Of a stretch of DNA of 64,000 bases, positions 9,093 through 16,622 are shown in pieces (the first letter of the stretch is position 1; each line of letters starts with the position of its first letter). The stretch is taken from the NCBI RefSeq assembly GCF_018221685.1, contig NZ_JAGJTM010000004.1, forward strand, positions 62,001 to 126,000, written 5' to 3'. Under the pieces are notes generated by a model. That model made no database searches. It saw only the letters and a program-made list of their open reading frames with translations, and was not told the DNA's origin. A program made the position numbers and the translations under genes. The DNA is from Bombella apis. Lineage in GTDB: Bacteria > Pseudomonadota > Alphaproteobacteria > Acetobacterales > Acetobacteraceae.

Positions 9093-9860
9093 ATGAAACA
9101 GCGTGTGAAGTCATTTTCCCTGGCCCTGCTGGCTGGCCTCCCTCTCATGGGGCTGTCCCTTGCGGGGACGTCCCATGCGGCGGATGAAGCGGTTTTTACC
9201 GCAAAGCAGCGGGCGGCGATCGTGCAGATTGTCCGTGAGGCCCTGAAGAATGATCCGAGCATCCTGTCCGATGCCATCCGGTCCATCCAGCAGCAGGCCA
9301 GTTCCCAGCAGGAAGCCCACGTGAAGGCGGCCGTGCGGGCCAACTGGCAGGCTCTTTCCACGGCGCCATCCTACGCCGTACGGGGCAACCCGCAGGGGCA
9401 GGTCACGGTCGTGGAATTTCTGGACCCGCGCTGCACCTACTGCCGCCACATGGCCCCGGTGGTGGACCAGTTCCTTGCCAGACACCCGGATGTCCGGCTG
9501 GTGGAGAAGGTCATTCCCGTTCTGGGTGATGCCAGCCTGCTGGATGCACAGGCCATCTATGCGGCAGCCTTCCAGGGGCAGTATGACGCCATGCGCCGCC
9601 GCCTGATGGAGGAGACGGCCAAACCCGGCATGGAGCATCTCCGTGATGTGGCAAAGAGCCTGAAGCTGGACGTGGCCCGCTTCGAGAAGGACATGAAGGG
9701 GCAGGCCGTCATGGGGCTGCTGACAGCCAACCTTGGTCAGGCCCAGAGTGTGGGCGTGCAGGGGACGCCGACCTTCCTGTTCGGTCAGGCTGCCGTGGCA
9801 CCCGGTGCGCTGGGCATGGAGCAGATGGAGCAGTTTCTCGAGGCAGCCCGCAAGGGGTGA
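9093..9860 (+). CDS. Periplasmic thioredoxin-fold disulfide protein (DsbA/ScsC-like)
   Basis: A 255-residue protein with a Sec signal peptide (MKQRVKSFSLALLAGLPL to a cut near SHA). Residues 30-90 form a helical stalk (IVQIVREALKNDPSIL), and a thioredoxin domain follows. The active site is RCTYC (CxxC) after VVEFLDPR, and the cis-Pro loop is GVQGTPTF. The layout matches the ScsC/Com1 group of DsbA-like proteins, in which the N-terminal stalk can oligomerise and give isomerase activity. The start follows GGAGG at 8-nt spacing. No DsbB or DsbD partner is in the window. Confidence 0.88.
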   Translation: MKQRVKSFSLALLAGLPLMGLSLAGTSHAADEAVFTAKQRAAIVQIVREALKNDPSILSDAIRSIQQQASSQQEAHVKAAVRANWQALSTAPSYAVRGNPQGQVTVVEFLDPRCTYCRHMAPVVDQFLARHPDVRLVEKVIPVLGDASLLDAQAIYAAAFQGQYDAMRRRLMEETAKPGMEHLRDVAKSLKLDVARFEKDMKGQAVMGLLTANLGQAQSVGVQGTPTFLFGQAAVAPGALGMEQMEQFLEAARKG

Positions 9861-9887
9861 TCCTCCCCCTGCTGGTGAAAGGCTGAG

Positions 9888-10748
9888 ATGATGACCCTTG
9901 CGGAGCAGATGGCCGCCTGGCTGGCAGCACGTCCTTCCCCTTCATGGAGGCAGCCCCTGCTGATGGGGATCGTCAATGTCACGCCGGATTCCTTCTCGGA
10001 TGGCGGGCAGTTCTTTACGCCGGAGGCCGCCCTGAAGCAGGCCCATGCCCTTCTGGCCGAGGGGGCGGACCTGCTGGATGTCGGTGCGGAATCCACGAGG
10101 CCGGGTTTCACGCCCGTGGATGCGGAAGAGGAATGGCGGCGTCTGGAACCGGTCCTGACGCCTCTGGCCCGGGAGGGGGCGGTCCTGTCCGTCGATACCA
10201 CGAAGGCCTCCGTGGCCCGGAAGGCCCTGGTGGCTGGCGTGCAGATGGTCAATGACGTGTGGGGGTTGCAGGCCGACCCGGACATGGCTTCCGTCGTGGC
10301 CTCCGCCGGTGCCGTGGTGGCCATCATGCACAATCGTGAGGTGGTTGATGCCAGCGTTGATCTCTGGGATGACTGGCGGCGTTTCTTTGACAGGTCCCTG
10401 AAGCTGGCCGACCGGGCAGGCATCGCCCGTGAGACCATCCTTCTGGACCCCGGCGTCGGGTTCGGCAAGACGGTGATGCAGAATCTCTGGGCTGTGCAGA
10501 ACATGCGGCGGCTGGAGGCCTATTACGGCCTGCCCGTGCTGCTGGGTGTGTCCCGCAAATCCATGTTCGGCAGGCTGCTGGGGCGGGAAGTGCATGACCG
10601 TCTGCCAGCGACGCTGGCGGTCAATCTTTACGGGGCGACGCAGGGGGCCTGCATGGTGCGGGTGCATGACGTGCAGGCACACAGGGACGTGCTGGACATG
10701 ACCGCCCTGCTGGCCGTGAATGGAATGGTGAAGGGAGATGTCGAGTGA
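9888..10748 (+). CDS. folP: Dihydropteroate synthase
   Basis: Joins p-aminobenzoate to dihydropterin pyrophosphate, the sulfonamide target. The 286 residues include the two signature segments MGIVNVTPDSFSDGG (about residues 26-40) and DVGAESTRPG, followed by SVDTTKASVARKAL, LLDPGVGFGKT and LLGVSRKSMFGRLLG. It heads a folate cluster; its stop overlaps the GTG start of folBK by four bases. PabB and PabC, which make the p-aminobenzoate, are encoded about 13 kb away in the same window. Confidence 0.97.
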   Translation: MMTLAEQMAAWLAARPSPSWRQPLLMGIVNVTPDSFSDGGQFFTPEAALKQAHALLAEGADLLDVGAESTRPGFTPVDAEEEWRRLEPVLTPLAREGAVLSVDTTKASVARKALVAGVQMVNDVWGLQADPDMASVVASAGAVVAIMHNREVVDASVDLWDDWRRFFDRSLKLADRAGIARETILLDPGVGFGKTVMQNLWAVQNMRRLEAYYGLPVLLGVSRKSMFGRLLGREVHDRLPATLAVNLYGATQGACMVRVHDVQAHRDVLDMTALLAVNGMVKGDVE

Positions 10749-11614
10749 TCATTCCGTCCCTGACCCATGTGCGGGTGCATGATCTCTGCCTGTTCGGGCA
10801 TCATGGCGTACATGAGGAAGAAACCCGTCTCGGTCAGCGTTTCTATGTGTCGCTGGAGGTTCGGGCTGACCTGTCGGTAGCGATTGCGGGGGATGATTAT
10901 ACACAGGCCGTCTGTTACGGGCAGCTCTGCCAGAGTGCCGAGCGGGTCTTTCAGGCTGGTCCCTGCAAGCTGATCGAAACTCTGGCCGGGCGGATAGGCA
11001 CTGCCGTGCTGGCGGACTGCCCCGCCGTGCAGGATGTGTCCGTCACGGTGCGCAAGCCTTCAGCCCCTGTGCCCCATGCGGTGGAGGATGTATCCGTCAC
11101 GGTGACGCAGCAGCGGGAATACCGGGTCGGTTTTTCGCTCGGGGCCAATCTGGGCGAGCGGGAGGCCGTGCTGCGGGCTGCCGTGGAGGCTCTGGGCCAT
11201 CAGCCGGGGCTGGAGATAGAGGCGGTTTCCTCTTTTTACGACAGTGCTCCGTGGGGTGTGGAAGATCAGCCTCCCTTCGTGAATATCGCCGCCCTGGGGC
11301 GGACGGTCCTGCCCCCGCAGGCCGTTCTGGGTCTCTGCAAGGAGATCGAGCGGTCGCTGGGCCGTGTGCCCGGGCGACGCTGGGGCGAGCGGGCGGTGGA
11401 TGTGGACCTGCTTTTTCATGGGGATGGCACTGTGTGCCATCCTCTTCTGACACTTCCCCATCGTCATCTTTTTGACCGTGCCTTCGTGCTGGAACCCCTT
11501 GCCGAGCTGGAGCCGGAGCTTGAGATCGCTGGACGTTCCGTGAAGGAAGCGTTAGCAGGGTTGGATCGTGTAGCTGGGGATGTCACACGGCGCAGGCCGG
11601 GGCAGGGTGGATGA
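10745..11614 (+). CDS. folBK: Dihydroneopterin aldolase / hydroxymethyldihydropterin pyrophosphokinase fusion
   Basis: A 289-residue fusion covering two consecutive folate steps. Residues 1-120 are FolB (FGHHGVHEEETRLGQRFYVSLEV, then CYGQLCQ and LIETLAGRI). Residues from about 127 are FolK (FSLGANLGEREAVLRAAV, then SSFYDSAPWGV, PPFVN and the catalytic RWGERAVDVDLLF with its two metal Asp residues). The start is GTG within the folP stop (GTGA). FolB-FolK fusions are known in other bacteria, so this is a natural arrangement and not a frameshift artefact; no internal stop or start is needed. Confidence 0.94.
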   Translation: MIIPSLTHVRVHDLCLFGHHGVHEEETRLGQRFYVSLEVRADLSVAIAGDDYTQAVCYGQLCQSAERVFQAGPCKLIETLAGRIGTAVLADCPAVQDVSVTVRKPSAPVPHAVEDVSVTVTQQREYRVGFSLGANLGEREAVLRAAVEALGHQPGLEIEAVSSFYDSAPWGVEDQPPFVNIAALGRTVLPPQAVLGLCKEIERSLGRVPGRRWGERAVDVDLLFHGDGTVCHPLLTLPHRHLFDRAFVLEPLAELEPELEIAGRSVKEALAGLDRVAGDVTRRRPGQGG

Positions 11615-11631
11615 ACTTTGGGGGATGCTGA

Positions 11632-12273
11632 ATGTCAGCCAATGAGACAGGGATTCCGGGGAAACAGGCCCCGACACCGGAGGGTGCCGCCGGAGCGATC
11701 ACCCGGCCGGAGGACGCCATCAGCCGCATTGCCGGAGGCGTGCGGGAGCTTCTGCTGGCCATAGGGGAAGACCCCTCCCGTGAAGGGTTGCGGGATACGC
11801 CGGACCGTGTGGCCAAGATGTATCTGGAGATTTTCTCCGGCCTGTATGAGGACCCGCGGGACCACCTGAAAAAGCAGTTCAGTGCCGACCAGCATGGCGG
11901 CATGGTGCTGGTGAAGGACATACGCTTCCAGTCCACCTGCGAGCATCATCTCCTGCCGGTTCTGGGGCGTGCCCATGTGGCCTATCTGCCGGAAGGTGGC
12001 CGCCTGACGGGGCTGAGCAAGCTGGCCCGTGTCGTGGAAGGCTATGCCCGCCGCCCGCAGCTTCAGGAACGTCTGACAGACCAGATCGTGCAGGCGATGG
12101 TTGAGGTGCTGGAGCCGAAAGCCGTTCTGGTCGTGGTGGAAGCCGAGCATATGTGCATGAGCCTGCGGGGGGTCCGCAGCCCCGGTGCCACGACCGTGAC
12201 GACAGGTTCTTACGGTCTCTGGGCCGATGATGCTCAGGCCCGGCAGGAAGTCATGGCCCTGATGCGGGACTGA
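11632..12273 (+). CDS. folE: GTP cyclohydrolase I
   Basis: Converts GTP to 7,8-dihydroneopterin triphosphate, the shared precursor of folate and queuosine. The 213 residues carry the zinc ligands and catalytic His in [12 protein letters not shown], then GLSKLARVV and QERLTDQI, and the third Zn ligand in [11 protein letters not shown]. It follows folBK by 17 bp and faces the queD-queC-queE operon convergently. It is the physical and metabolic bridge between the two pathways. Confidence 0.97.
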   Translation: MSANETGIPGKQAPTPEGAAGAITRPEDAISRIAGGVRELLLAIGEDPSREGLRDTPDRVAKMYLEIFSGLYEDPRDHLKKQFSADQHGGMVLVKDIRFQSTCEHHLLPVLGRAHVAYLPEGGRLTGLSKLARVVEGYARRPQLQERLTDQIVQAMVEVLEPKAVLVVVEAEHMCMSLRGVRSPGATTVTTGSYGLWADDAQARQEVMALMRD

Positions 12274-12303
12274 GACCGCTTTGCGGGGGTGGTATCAGTC
12301 CCG
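12265..12303. terminator. Shared inverted repeat at the folE/queD convergence
   Basis: CGGGACTGA (12265-12273) and TCAGTCCCG (12295-12303) are perfect complements, and each contains the stop codon of one gene. An inner CCGC-TTT-GCGG can extend the hairpin. There is no U tract, so it is a weak bidirectional terminator at best. Confidence 0.6.
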
Positions 12304-12849
12304 TGTGGTATCGTCGGCCCGGTGCCACCAGCATCGGTCTGCCGGGCGGTCCACCAGCGGGAGATAGAGGGACGGGTCGCCATGCAGGCGCACCGTGTTG
12401 GTGGGCGTCTCCTTGATCTCGAGCGAGGCGGGGGACAGCAGCCCGCCCTGGGCGGTCAGGAACGCCTGAAGTTTGCTCATCAGCAGGGCGGCGAGCAGTT
12501 CCGTCGTCGGGTCGCCGGGCGTGACGACAAGGCGGTCCAGCCGCTGGGGTTCATGCTCGGCAAACCAGCCCAGAAGCGGGTCAGACTCGGAAAGCTGGAA
12601 ACTGTGGTCCATCCGTTCGTCGATGAAGCGGTGCCAGCGGCCCTTGGCCTCGGCAAAGGGCAGCAGCATGTTGCCGTGCCCATCCAGCCGCCGGTCCTGC
12701 GGAGCGTTGGGGCCGGGCACCAGCGTGACGGTGACATATTCGTTATGCCCGTGCGGGATGGCACAACGCTCGCTGCTGCCTGAGATGAGCCGGTGTCCCA
12801 TGCAGAAACGTCGTGTGAAAACCAGTTCTGTCCGGGTGATGTCGCTCAT
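12295..12849 (-). CDS. queD: 6-carboxy-tetrahydropterin synthase homologue
   Basis: Second step of queuosine (preQ0) synthesis from dihydroneopterin triphosphate. The 184-residue protein shows FCMGHRL with IPHGHNEYV (zinc His ligands), [10 protein letters not shown], and [10 protein letters not shown], in the family's order. It is longer than E. coli QueD (about 120), which fits a variant common in some proteobacteria. The ATG lies inside the queC stop (ATGA overlap), and the queE-queC-queD operon is translationally coupled throughout. Confidence 0.88.
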   Translation of the reverse strand: MSDITRTELVFTRRFCMGHRLISGSSERCAIPHGHNEYVTVTLVPGPNAPQDRRLDGHGNMLLPFAEAKGRWHRFIDERMDHSFQLSESDPLLGWFAEHEPQRLDRLVVTPGDPTTELLAALLMSKLQAFLTAQGGLLSPASLEIKETPTNTVRLHGDPSLYLPLVDRPADRCWWHRADDTTRD

Positions 12850-13586
12850 GCCCCCTCCTGATACTGCCGCCACCCTTCGGCACGCAGGGCACAGGCGGGG
12901 CAGTCTCCACAGCCGAATCCCCATGCATGCTCATGGGTGCGGTCTCCCTTATAGCAGGAATGGCTCTCATGGCGGATGGTTTCTGTCAGGTCAGCTCCGC
13001 CCAGATCGTGGCAGAGCCGCCATGTCTGTGCCTTGTTGATCCACATGAGCGGCGTGTGGAGGACGAAACGCTGCTCCATGCCCAGATTGAGGGCAACCTG
13101 AAGGGCCTTGATGGTGTCATCCCGGCAGTCGGGATAGCCGGAATAGTCCGTCTCGCACACACCGGTGATGATGTGGCGGATGCTGCGGCGGAAGGCGAGG
13201 GCAGCGGCGAAGGTCAGGAAGATCAGGTTCCGGCCCGGCACGAAGGTGTTGGGCAGCCCGTTCTCCCCCATGCTGATCTCGGCATCCCGTGTCAGGGCGG
13301 TATCAGAGAGGGCGCCGAGGCTGGCCAGGTCGATCGTGTGATCCTCTCCCAGCTTTTCTGCCCATGCGGGATTCTGGGCACTGATGCTCTGCCGCAGGGT
13401 GGTGCGGCACTCCAGCTCCACGGCGTGACGCTGCCCGTAGGCGAAGCCGACCGTCTCCACATGGTCGAAATGATGCAGGGCCCAGGCCAGGCAGGTGGCG
13501 GAATCCTGCCCACCGGAGAAGAGGACGAGCGCACGGCGGTTCCGGGCGGCCTGATGGCTGGCGGAGGGGGAAGCGGGTATCGTCAT
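12846..13586 (-). CDS. queC: 7-cyano-7-deazaguanine synthase
   Basis: ATP-dependent conversion of carboxy-deazaguanine to preQ0. The PP-loop [18 protein letters not shown] lies near residue 20. The C-terminal zinc-binding cysteines appear as [14 protein letters not shown], with a fourth in ESHSCYKG. The start at 13586 ([12 protein letters not shown]) shares one base with the queE stop (TGATG); an upstream in-frame extension to 13727 overlaps queE and is unlikely. Length is 246 residues, as expected. Confidence 0.95.
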   Translation of the reverse strand: MTIPASPSASHQAARNRRALVLFSGGQDSATCLAWALHHFDHVETVGFAYGQRHAVELECRTTLRQSISAQNPAWAEKLGEDHTIDLASLGALSDTALTRDAEISMGENGLPNTFVPGRNLIFLTFAAALAFRRSIRHIITGVCETDYSGYPDCRDDTIKALQVALNLGMEQRFVLHTPLMWINKAQTWRLCHDLGGADLTETIRHESHSCYKGDRTHEHAWGFGCGDCPACALRAEGWRQYQEGA

Positions 13587-14227
13587 CAGGGGATTCCGAT
13601 CAGTTTGTGGGTTTGCAGGCTCAGCCGCCATTGCGGGTGGGTCTGGCAGTAGCGCACGGCTTTTTCCGTATTGGCAGGGCGGTCTGGTCCATCCATGGGT
13701 TGTAGCCAGAAATGCTGGAAGTCGCACGCCGCAAACTGTTCCGGCGTCAGGGTGTCCTGTGGATAGACGAGCTTCAGCTCATGGCCATGTGTCTGTTTCA
13801 GCGGCTGGCCGGGTTTGGGGCTGACGCAGACCCAGTCGATTCCTTCAGGGGCAGGAAGACTGCCATTGGTTTCCACGGCGATGGTGAAACCACGGGCCCT
13901 TGTGGCGGCGATCAGGGCTGCATCAAGCTGGAGCAGGGGCTCCCCACCGGTGAAGACGACATAACGCCGGGTCACGTCCGCGGTGTGGGCCTGCCAGCAG
14001 TCATCCAGCGCAGCGGCCAGAGCTTCAGCCGTGGCAAAGCGGCCTCCGCCGGGGCCGTCCGTCCCGATGAAGTCCGTGTCGCAGAAGGTGCACTGGGCCT
14101 TGTGGCGGTCCTCTTCCCGGCCGGACCAGAGATTGCAGCCGGTGAACCGGCAGAATATGGCCGCACGCCCGGAATGGGCACCCTCACCCTGCAATGTGGC
14201 GAATAGTTCCTTGACGATATAAGGCAT
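13586..14227 (-). CDS. queE: 7-carboxy-7-deazaguanine synthase (radical SAM)
   Basis: Radical-SAM ring contraction giving carboxy-deazaguanine. The cluster cysteines follow a C-x14-C-x2-C pattern (CNLWSG ... QCTFCD) instead of the usual Cx3Cx2C, a variant known for some QueE proteins. Other markers are [28 protein letters not shown] and AVETNG. The start chosen is [14 protein letters not shown] at 14227; the upstream extension to 14263 has no family resemblance. First gene of the queE-queC-queD operon. Confidence 0.95.
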   Translation of the reverse strand: MPYIVKELFATLQGEGAHSGRAAIFCRFTGCNLWSGREEDRHKAQCTFCDTDFIGTDGPGGGRFATAEALAAALDDCWQAHTADVTRRYVVFTGGEPLLQLDAALIAATRARGFTIAVETNGSLPAPEGIDWVCVSPKPGQPLKQTHGHELKLVYPQDTLTPEQFAACDFQHFWLQPMDGPDRPANTEKAVRYCQTHPQWRLSLQTHKLIGIP

Positions 14228-14344
14228 GGGCAGAGATGTCGGGCAGCTGCGTTCAGGATGCAAGGATTTTCTTGCCTGAAAGGGCCGAAACGATCTTTCC
14301 GCAGCAGAAGGCGGATCATGATATCAAGGGGGAGAGAAGGGAAT

Positions 14345-14371
14345 AAAAAACGCCACCCTTTTAAAAAAGAG

Positions 14372-14376
<5 letters not shown>
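14345..14376 (-). terminator. Intrinsic terminator of tRNA-Asp
   Basis: On the minus strand CGCCAC(T)CTTTT pairs with AAAAG(G)GTGGCG and is followed by T6. The 5' arm of the stem reuses the last bases of the tRNA (GCCA). Confidence 0.88.
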
Positions 14377-14448
<72 letters not shown>

Positions 14449-14494
14449 AGTCTTCAGCTTTTCTGGAAAAGCGTCGTTCCCTTGGGATGGCGTC

Positions 14495-14523
14495 TATCTA
14501 GCGGGATACGGTGTTGTTGGCAA
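14495..14523 (-). promoter_or_regulatory. Promoter for tRNA-Asp
   Basis: On the minus strand TTGCCA, a 17-nt spacer and TAGATA lie about 46 nt before the mature tRNA. The same -10 hexamer occurs in front of the tRNA-Lys/Leu pair at 29037. Confidence 0.65.
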
Positions 14524-14569
14524 TAGAGAAATATCACTTTTTTACGTTTTTCTTCATGAAAATTCCATT

Positions 14570-15520
14570 TCAGGGGGCGTGTATGAAAACGGCCCCCTCC
14601 GGCCCTGCCGAGAGCCAGAGCTGATGATGGATCAGCCAGTCGGCTCCGAGGAGCATGTCGGCCTGTTCATGCAGGGAAGTGACGGTGAGGACCGGGTGCA
14701 GCTGGGTCTGCCCGCCAAGGGTGAGGCGGTTGAAACGGTGCCAGTGATAGCGGTGTTCCCTGTCGCCAATGCCTGCGCTGGTCCCGCCGGGGTCCCGGTC
14801 CAGCTGCTCTTTCGTGATGCCGAGCCTGTGGACGAAGTCCCGGCTGATGATGTGGGAGCGGGCCCCGCTGTCGATCAGCGCCAGCCCTTTCTGACCATCC
14901 AGCGTGAAGGGGATGAAGAACCGGTTGCGGATGCGTTGGGCGACAAGCCGCTGCCCCGGTGTGGACCAGAAAGGCGGCTGGCGGCAGAGGAGGGACCCGG
15001 TATGGATGTCCCACAGGCTGAGCCGGTGATGGGGCAGGTCGAGGTCCAGATCATAATGGCCGAGCAGGTCCATGCCGATCAGCCCCAGCACGGGGGGCTG
15101 TATGGCGGGGAATCCCGGCAGGGTGCCCAAAGGCAGGACAGGATGGTGATAGGTGAGCTGTCCAAGCGTGATGGTCGCCAGCTGGATGGTCGGCACTACA
15201 TGCCCCCGTCCGTCCGGCCCGGAGATGATGGTGGCATCTTCCTCATTGGGGGTGAGATGCAGGTGGGTGATGGCATCTGGTGTCAGCAGGCTGCCCTCGG
15301 ACCCTGTATCCACGATCATGGAGAGGGAGTGGCCATGAATCTGCGCCACGGTCGTCAGGTAATAGCCTGTTTCCTTGAGGGGCAGCGTGGTGATGTGGGT
15401 CTGGCGGCAGGCCGGTTCGGGGCTGGAGGCCAGAGCCGCAGAAGACGCCATGAAGGAACTGCCAAATGCCAGAATGATGCTGGTGAGGAAAGGGAGGAAA
15501 CGGGAAGTGTGCGTCGTCAT
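14570..15520 (-). CDS. Exported retropepsin-like aspartyl protease, two domains
   Basis: A 316-residue protein with a Sec signal peptide (FLPFLTSIILAFGSSFMASSAALA). There are two retropepsin-type halves. The first has MIVDTGSEGSLL (about residue 70) and the second ALIDSGARSHII (about residue 215). Each carries the D[TS]G catalytic triplet, and each is followed by a hydrophobic-hydrophobic-G segment (VLGLIGMDLLG; ADMLLGADWL). Bacterial proteins of this type act in the periplasm; the substrate is unknown. It lies downstream of xerC on the same strand, separated by 63 bp. Confidence 0.82.
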   Translation of the reverse strand: MTTHTSRFLPFLTSIILAFGSSFMASSAALASSPEPACRQTHITTLPLKETGYYLTTVAQIHGHSLSMIVDTGSEGSLLTPDAITHLHLTPNEEDATIISGPDGRGHVVPTIQLATITLGQLTYHHPVLPLGTLPGFPAIQPPVLGLIGMDLLGHYDLDLDLPHHRLSLWDIHTGSLLCRQPPFWSTPGQRLVAQRIRNRFFIPFTLDGQKGLALIDSGARSHIISRDFVHRLGITKEQLDRDPGGTSAGIGDREHRYHWHRFNRLTLGGQTQLHPVLTVTSLHEQADMLLGADWLIHHQLWLSAGPEGAVFIHAP

Positions 15521-15583
15521 GGGATGATGGGTCTGTCCGAAGAGGTCGGCAATGAAAGGTCAGTCTGGATCAGGAAGGAGCTG

Positions 15584-16552
15584 TCAACGGTCGGCCCGGG
15601 GATGGGCCTTCTGCCAGACCTCCATGAGGTGATGTTCGTCTGCCAGCGTGTATATCTGTGTGCTGGACAGGCTGGCATGGCCGAGAAGCTCCTGAATCGC
15701 CCGCAGGTCTGCTCCATTCTGGAGCAGGTGGGAGGCGAAGGCATGGCGCAGGGCGTGGGGGGTGGCAGAATCGGGCAGTCCTTCCATGAGGCGCCATTGC
15801 CGCATGGCCCGTTGGGCCACACCCGGATTGAGGCGTCCACCCCGTACGCCGCAGAAAAGCGGTGCACTGGCATGGGGTGAGGGATGGACGGCCAGCCAGC
15901 GTCCCAGAGCATCCCGGACGGCGGGCAGGACAGGCACGGCTCTTTCCTTCCCTCCCTTGCCTGTGACAAACAGAATGTCATCGCTGATCCGCTCCACGTC
16001 ACCGACATTGAGGGACAGTCCCTCGCTGATGCGCAGGCCCGTGCCATATAGCAGGGTGAACAGGGCGGCATCCCGCAGGGCAAAATGGCCATCGGCTGTC
16101 TGGTCGGCAATACCGTCCGGGGCCGTGCGTGCGGTTTCCGGCGTTAGAGGGCGGGGGAGGCGGGTTTTCAGCCGGGGGCTGCGCAGGAGGGTGAGGGCCG
16201 GATTGGTGATGCGGTGTTCTTTTTCCAGATAGCGGTAAAAGGCCCGCAGAGCGGAGATGCGGCGGGCCCGGCTGCGGGCGTGGCCATCTGGCGTGTGACG
16301 GCTGCCGGGATGGAGGCGGGCCATCTTTTCGGCCCGGTTCGTTTCATGGGCCAGCCATGAGCGGAAATCAGCCAGTGTCAGCTTGTCCAGCGCTTCCAGC
16401 GGCAGGTCCCCACCAAAGTGGCGGCTGAAGAAACCGAGAGCGAGGGAGACATCGTGCAGATAGGCTGTCCGTGTGGCCTTGCTGGCTCTTTTCTCATGGG
16501 TCAGCCAGTCCTGCCAGGCCGTGAGGGCCTCATGGGCCGTATGAATGGTCAT
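15584..16552 (-). CDS. xerC: Tyrosine recombinase XerC
   Basis: Chromosome-dimer resolution at dif. 322 residues from the ATG at 16552. The N-terminal SAM-like domain (AWQDWLTHEKRASKATRTAYL) precedes the catalytic core. The core shows all key residues: Arg in YGTGLRISE, Lys in GKGGKERAVP, HxxR in HALRHAFASHL, the second His in LLGHASLSSTQIYT, and the Tyr nucleophile in that last motif. No flanking att sites or phage genes are seen, so this is the host recombinase and not an integrase. It is divergent from priA. Confidence 0.92.
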   Translation of the reverse strand: MTIHTAHEALTAWQDWLTHEKRASKATRTAYLHDVSLALGFFSRHFGGDLPLEALDKLTLADFRSWLAHETNRAEKMARLHPGSRHTPDGHARSRARRISALRAFYRYLEKEHRITNPALTLLRSPRLKTRLPRPLTPETARTAPDGIADQTADGHFALRDAALFTLLYGTGLRISEGLSLNVGDVERISDDILFVTGKGGKERAVPVLPAVRDALGRWLAVHPSPHASAPLFCGVRGGRLNPGVAQRAMRQWRLMEGLPDSATPHALRHAFASHLLQNGADLRAIQELLGHASLSSTQIYTLADEHHLMEVWQKAHPRADR

Positions 16553-16622
16553 GGCGCTGGAGGGGGGGCTTCCAAATGGAAGGCGCATGGTATTTCCCTG
16601 CCGGAGAGGTTAGGATGAAGAC

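Noticed and set aside
10745..11614. folB and folK as two genes joined by a sequencing error
   Set aside because: The junction is in one frame with no stop, both domains are complete, and FolB-FolK fusions are known.
15584..16552. Tyrosine recombinase as a phage or island integrase
   Set aside because: It matches XerC, lies between housekeeping genes, and no att repeats, excisionase or cargo are nearby.
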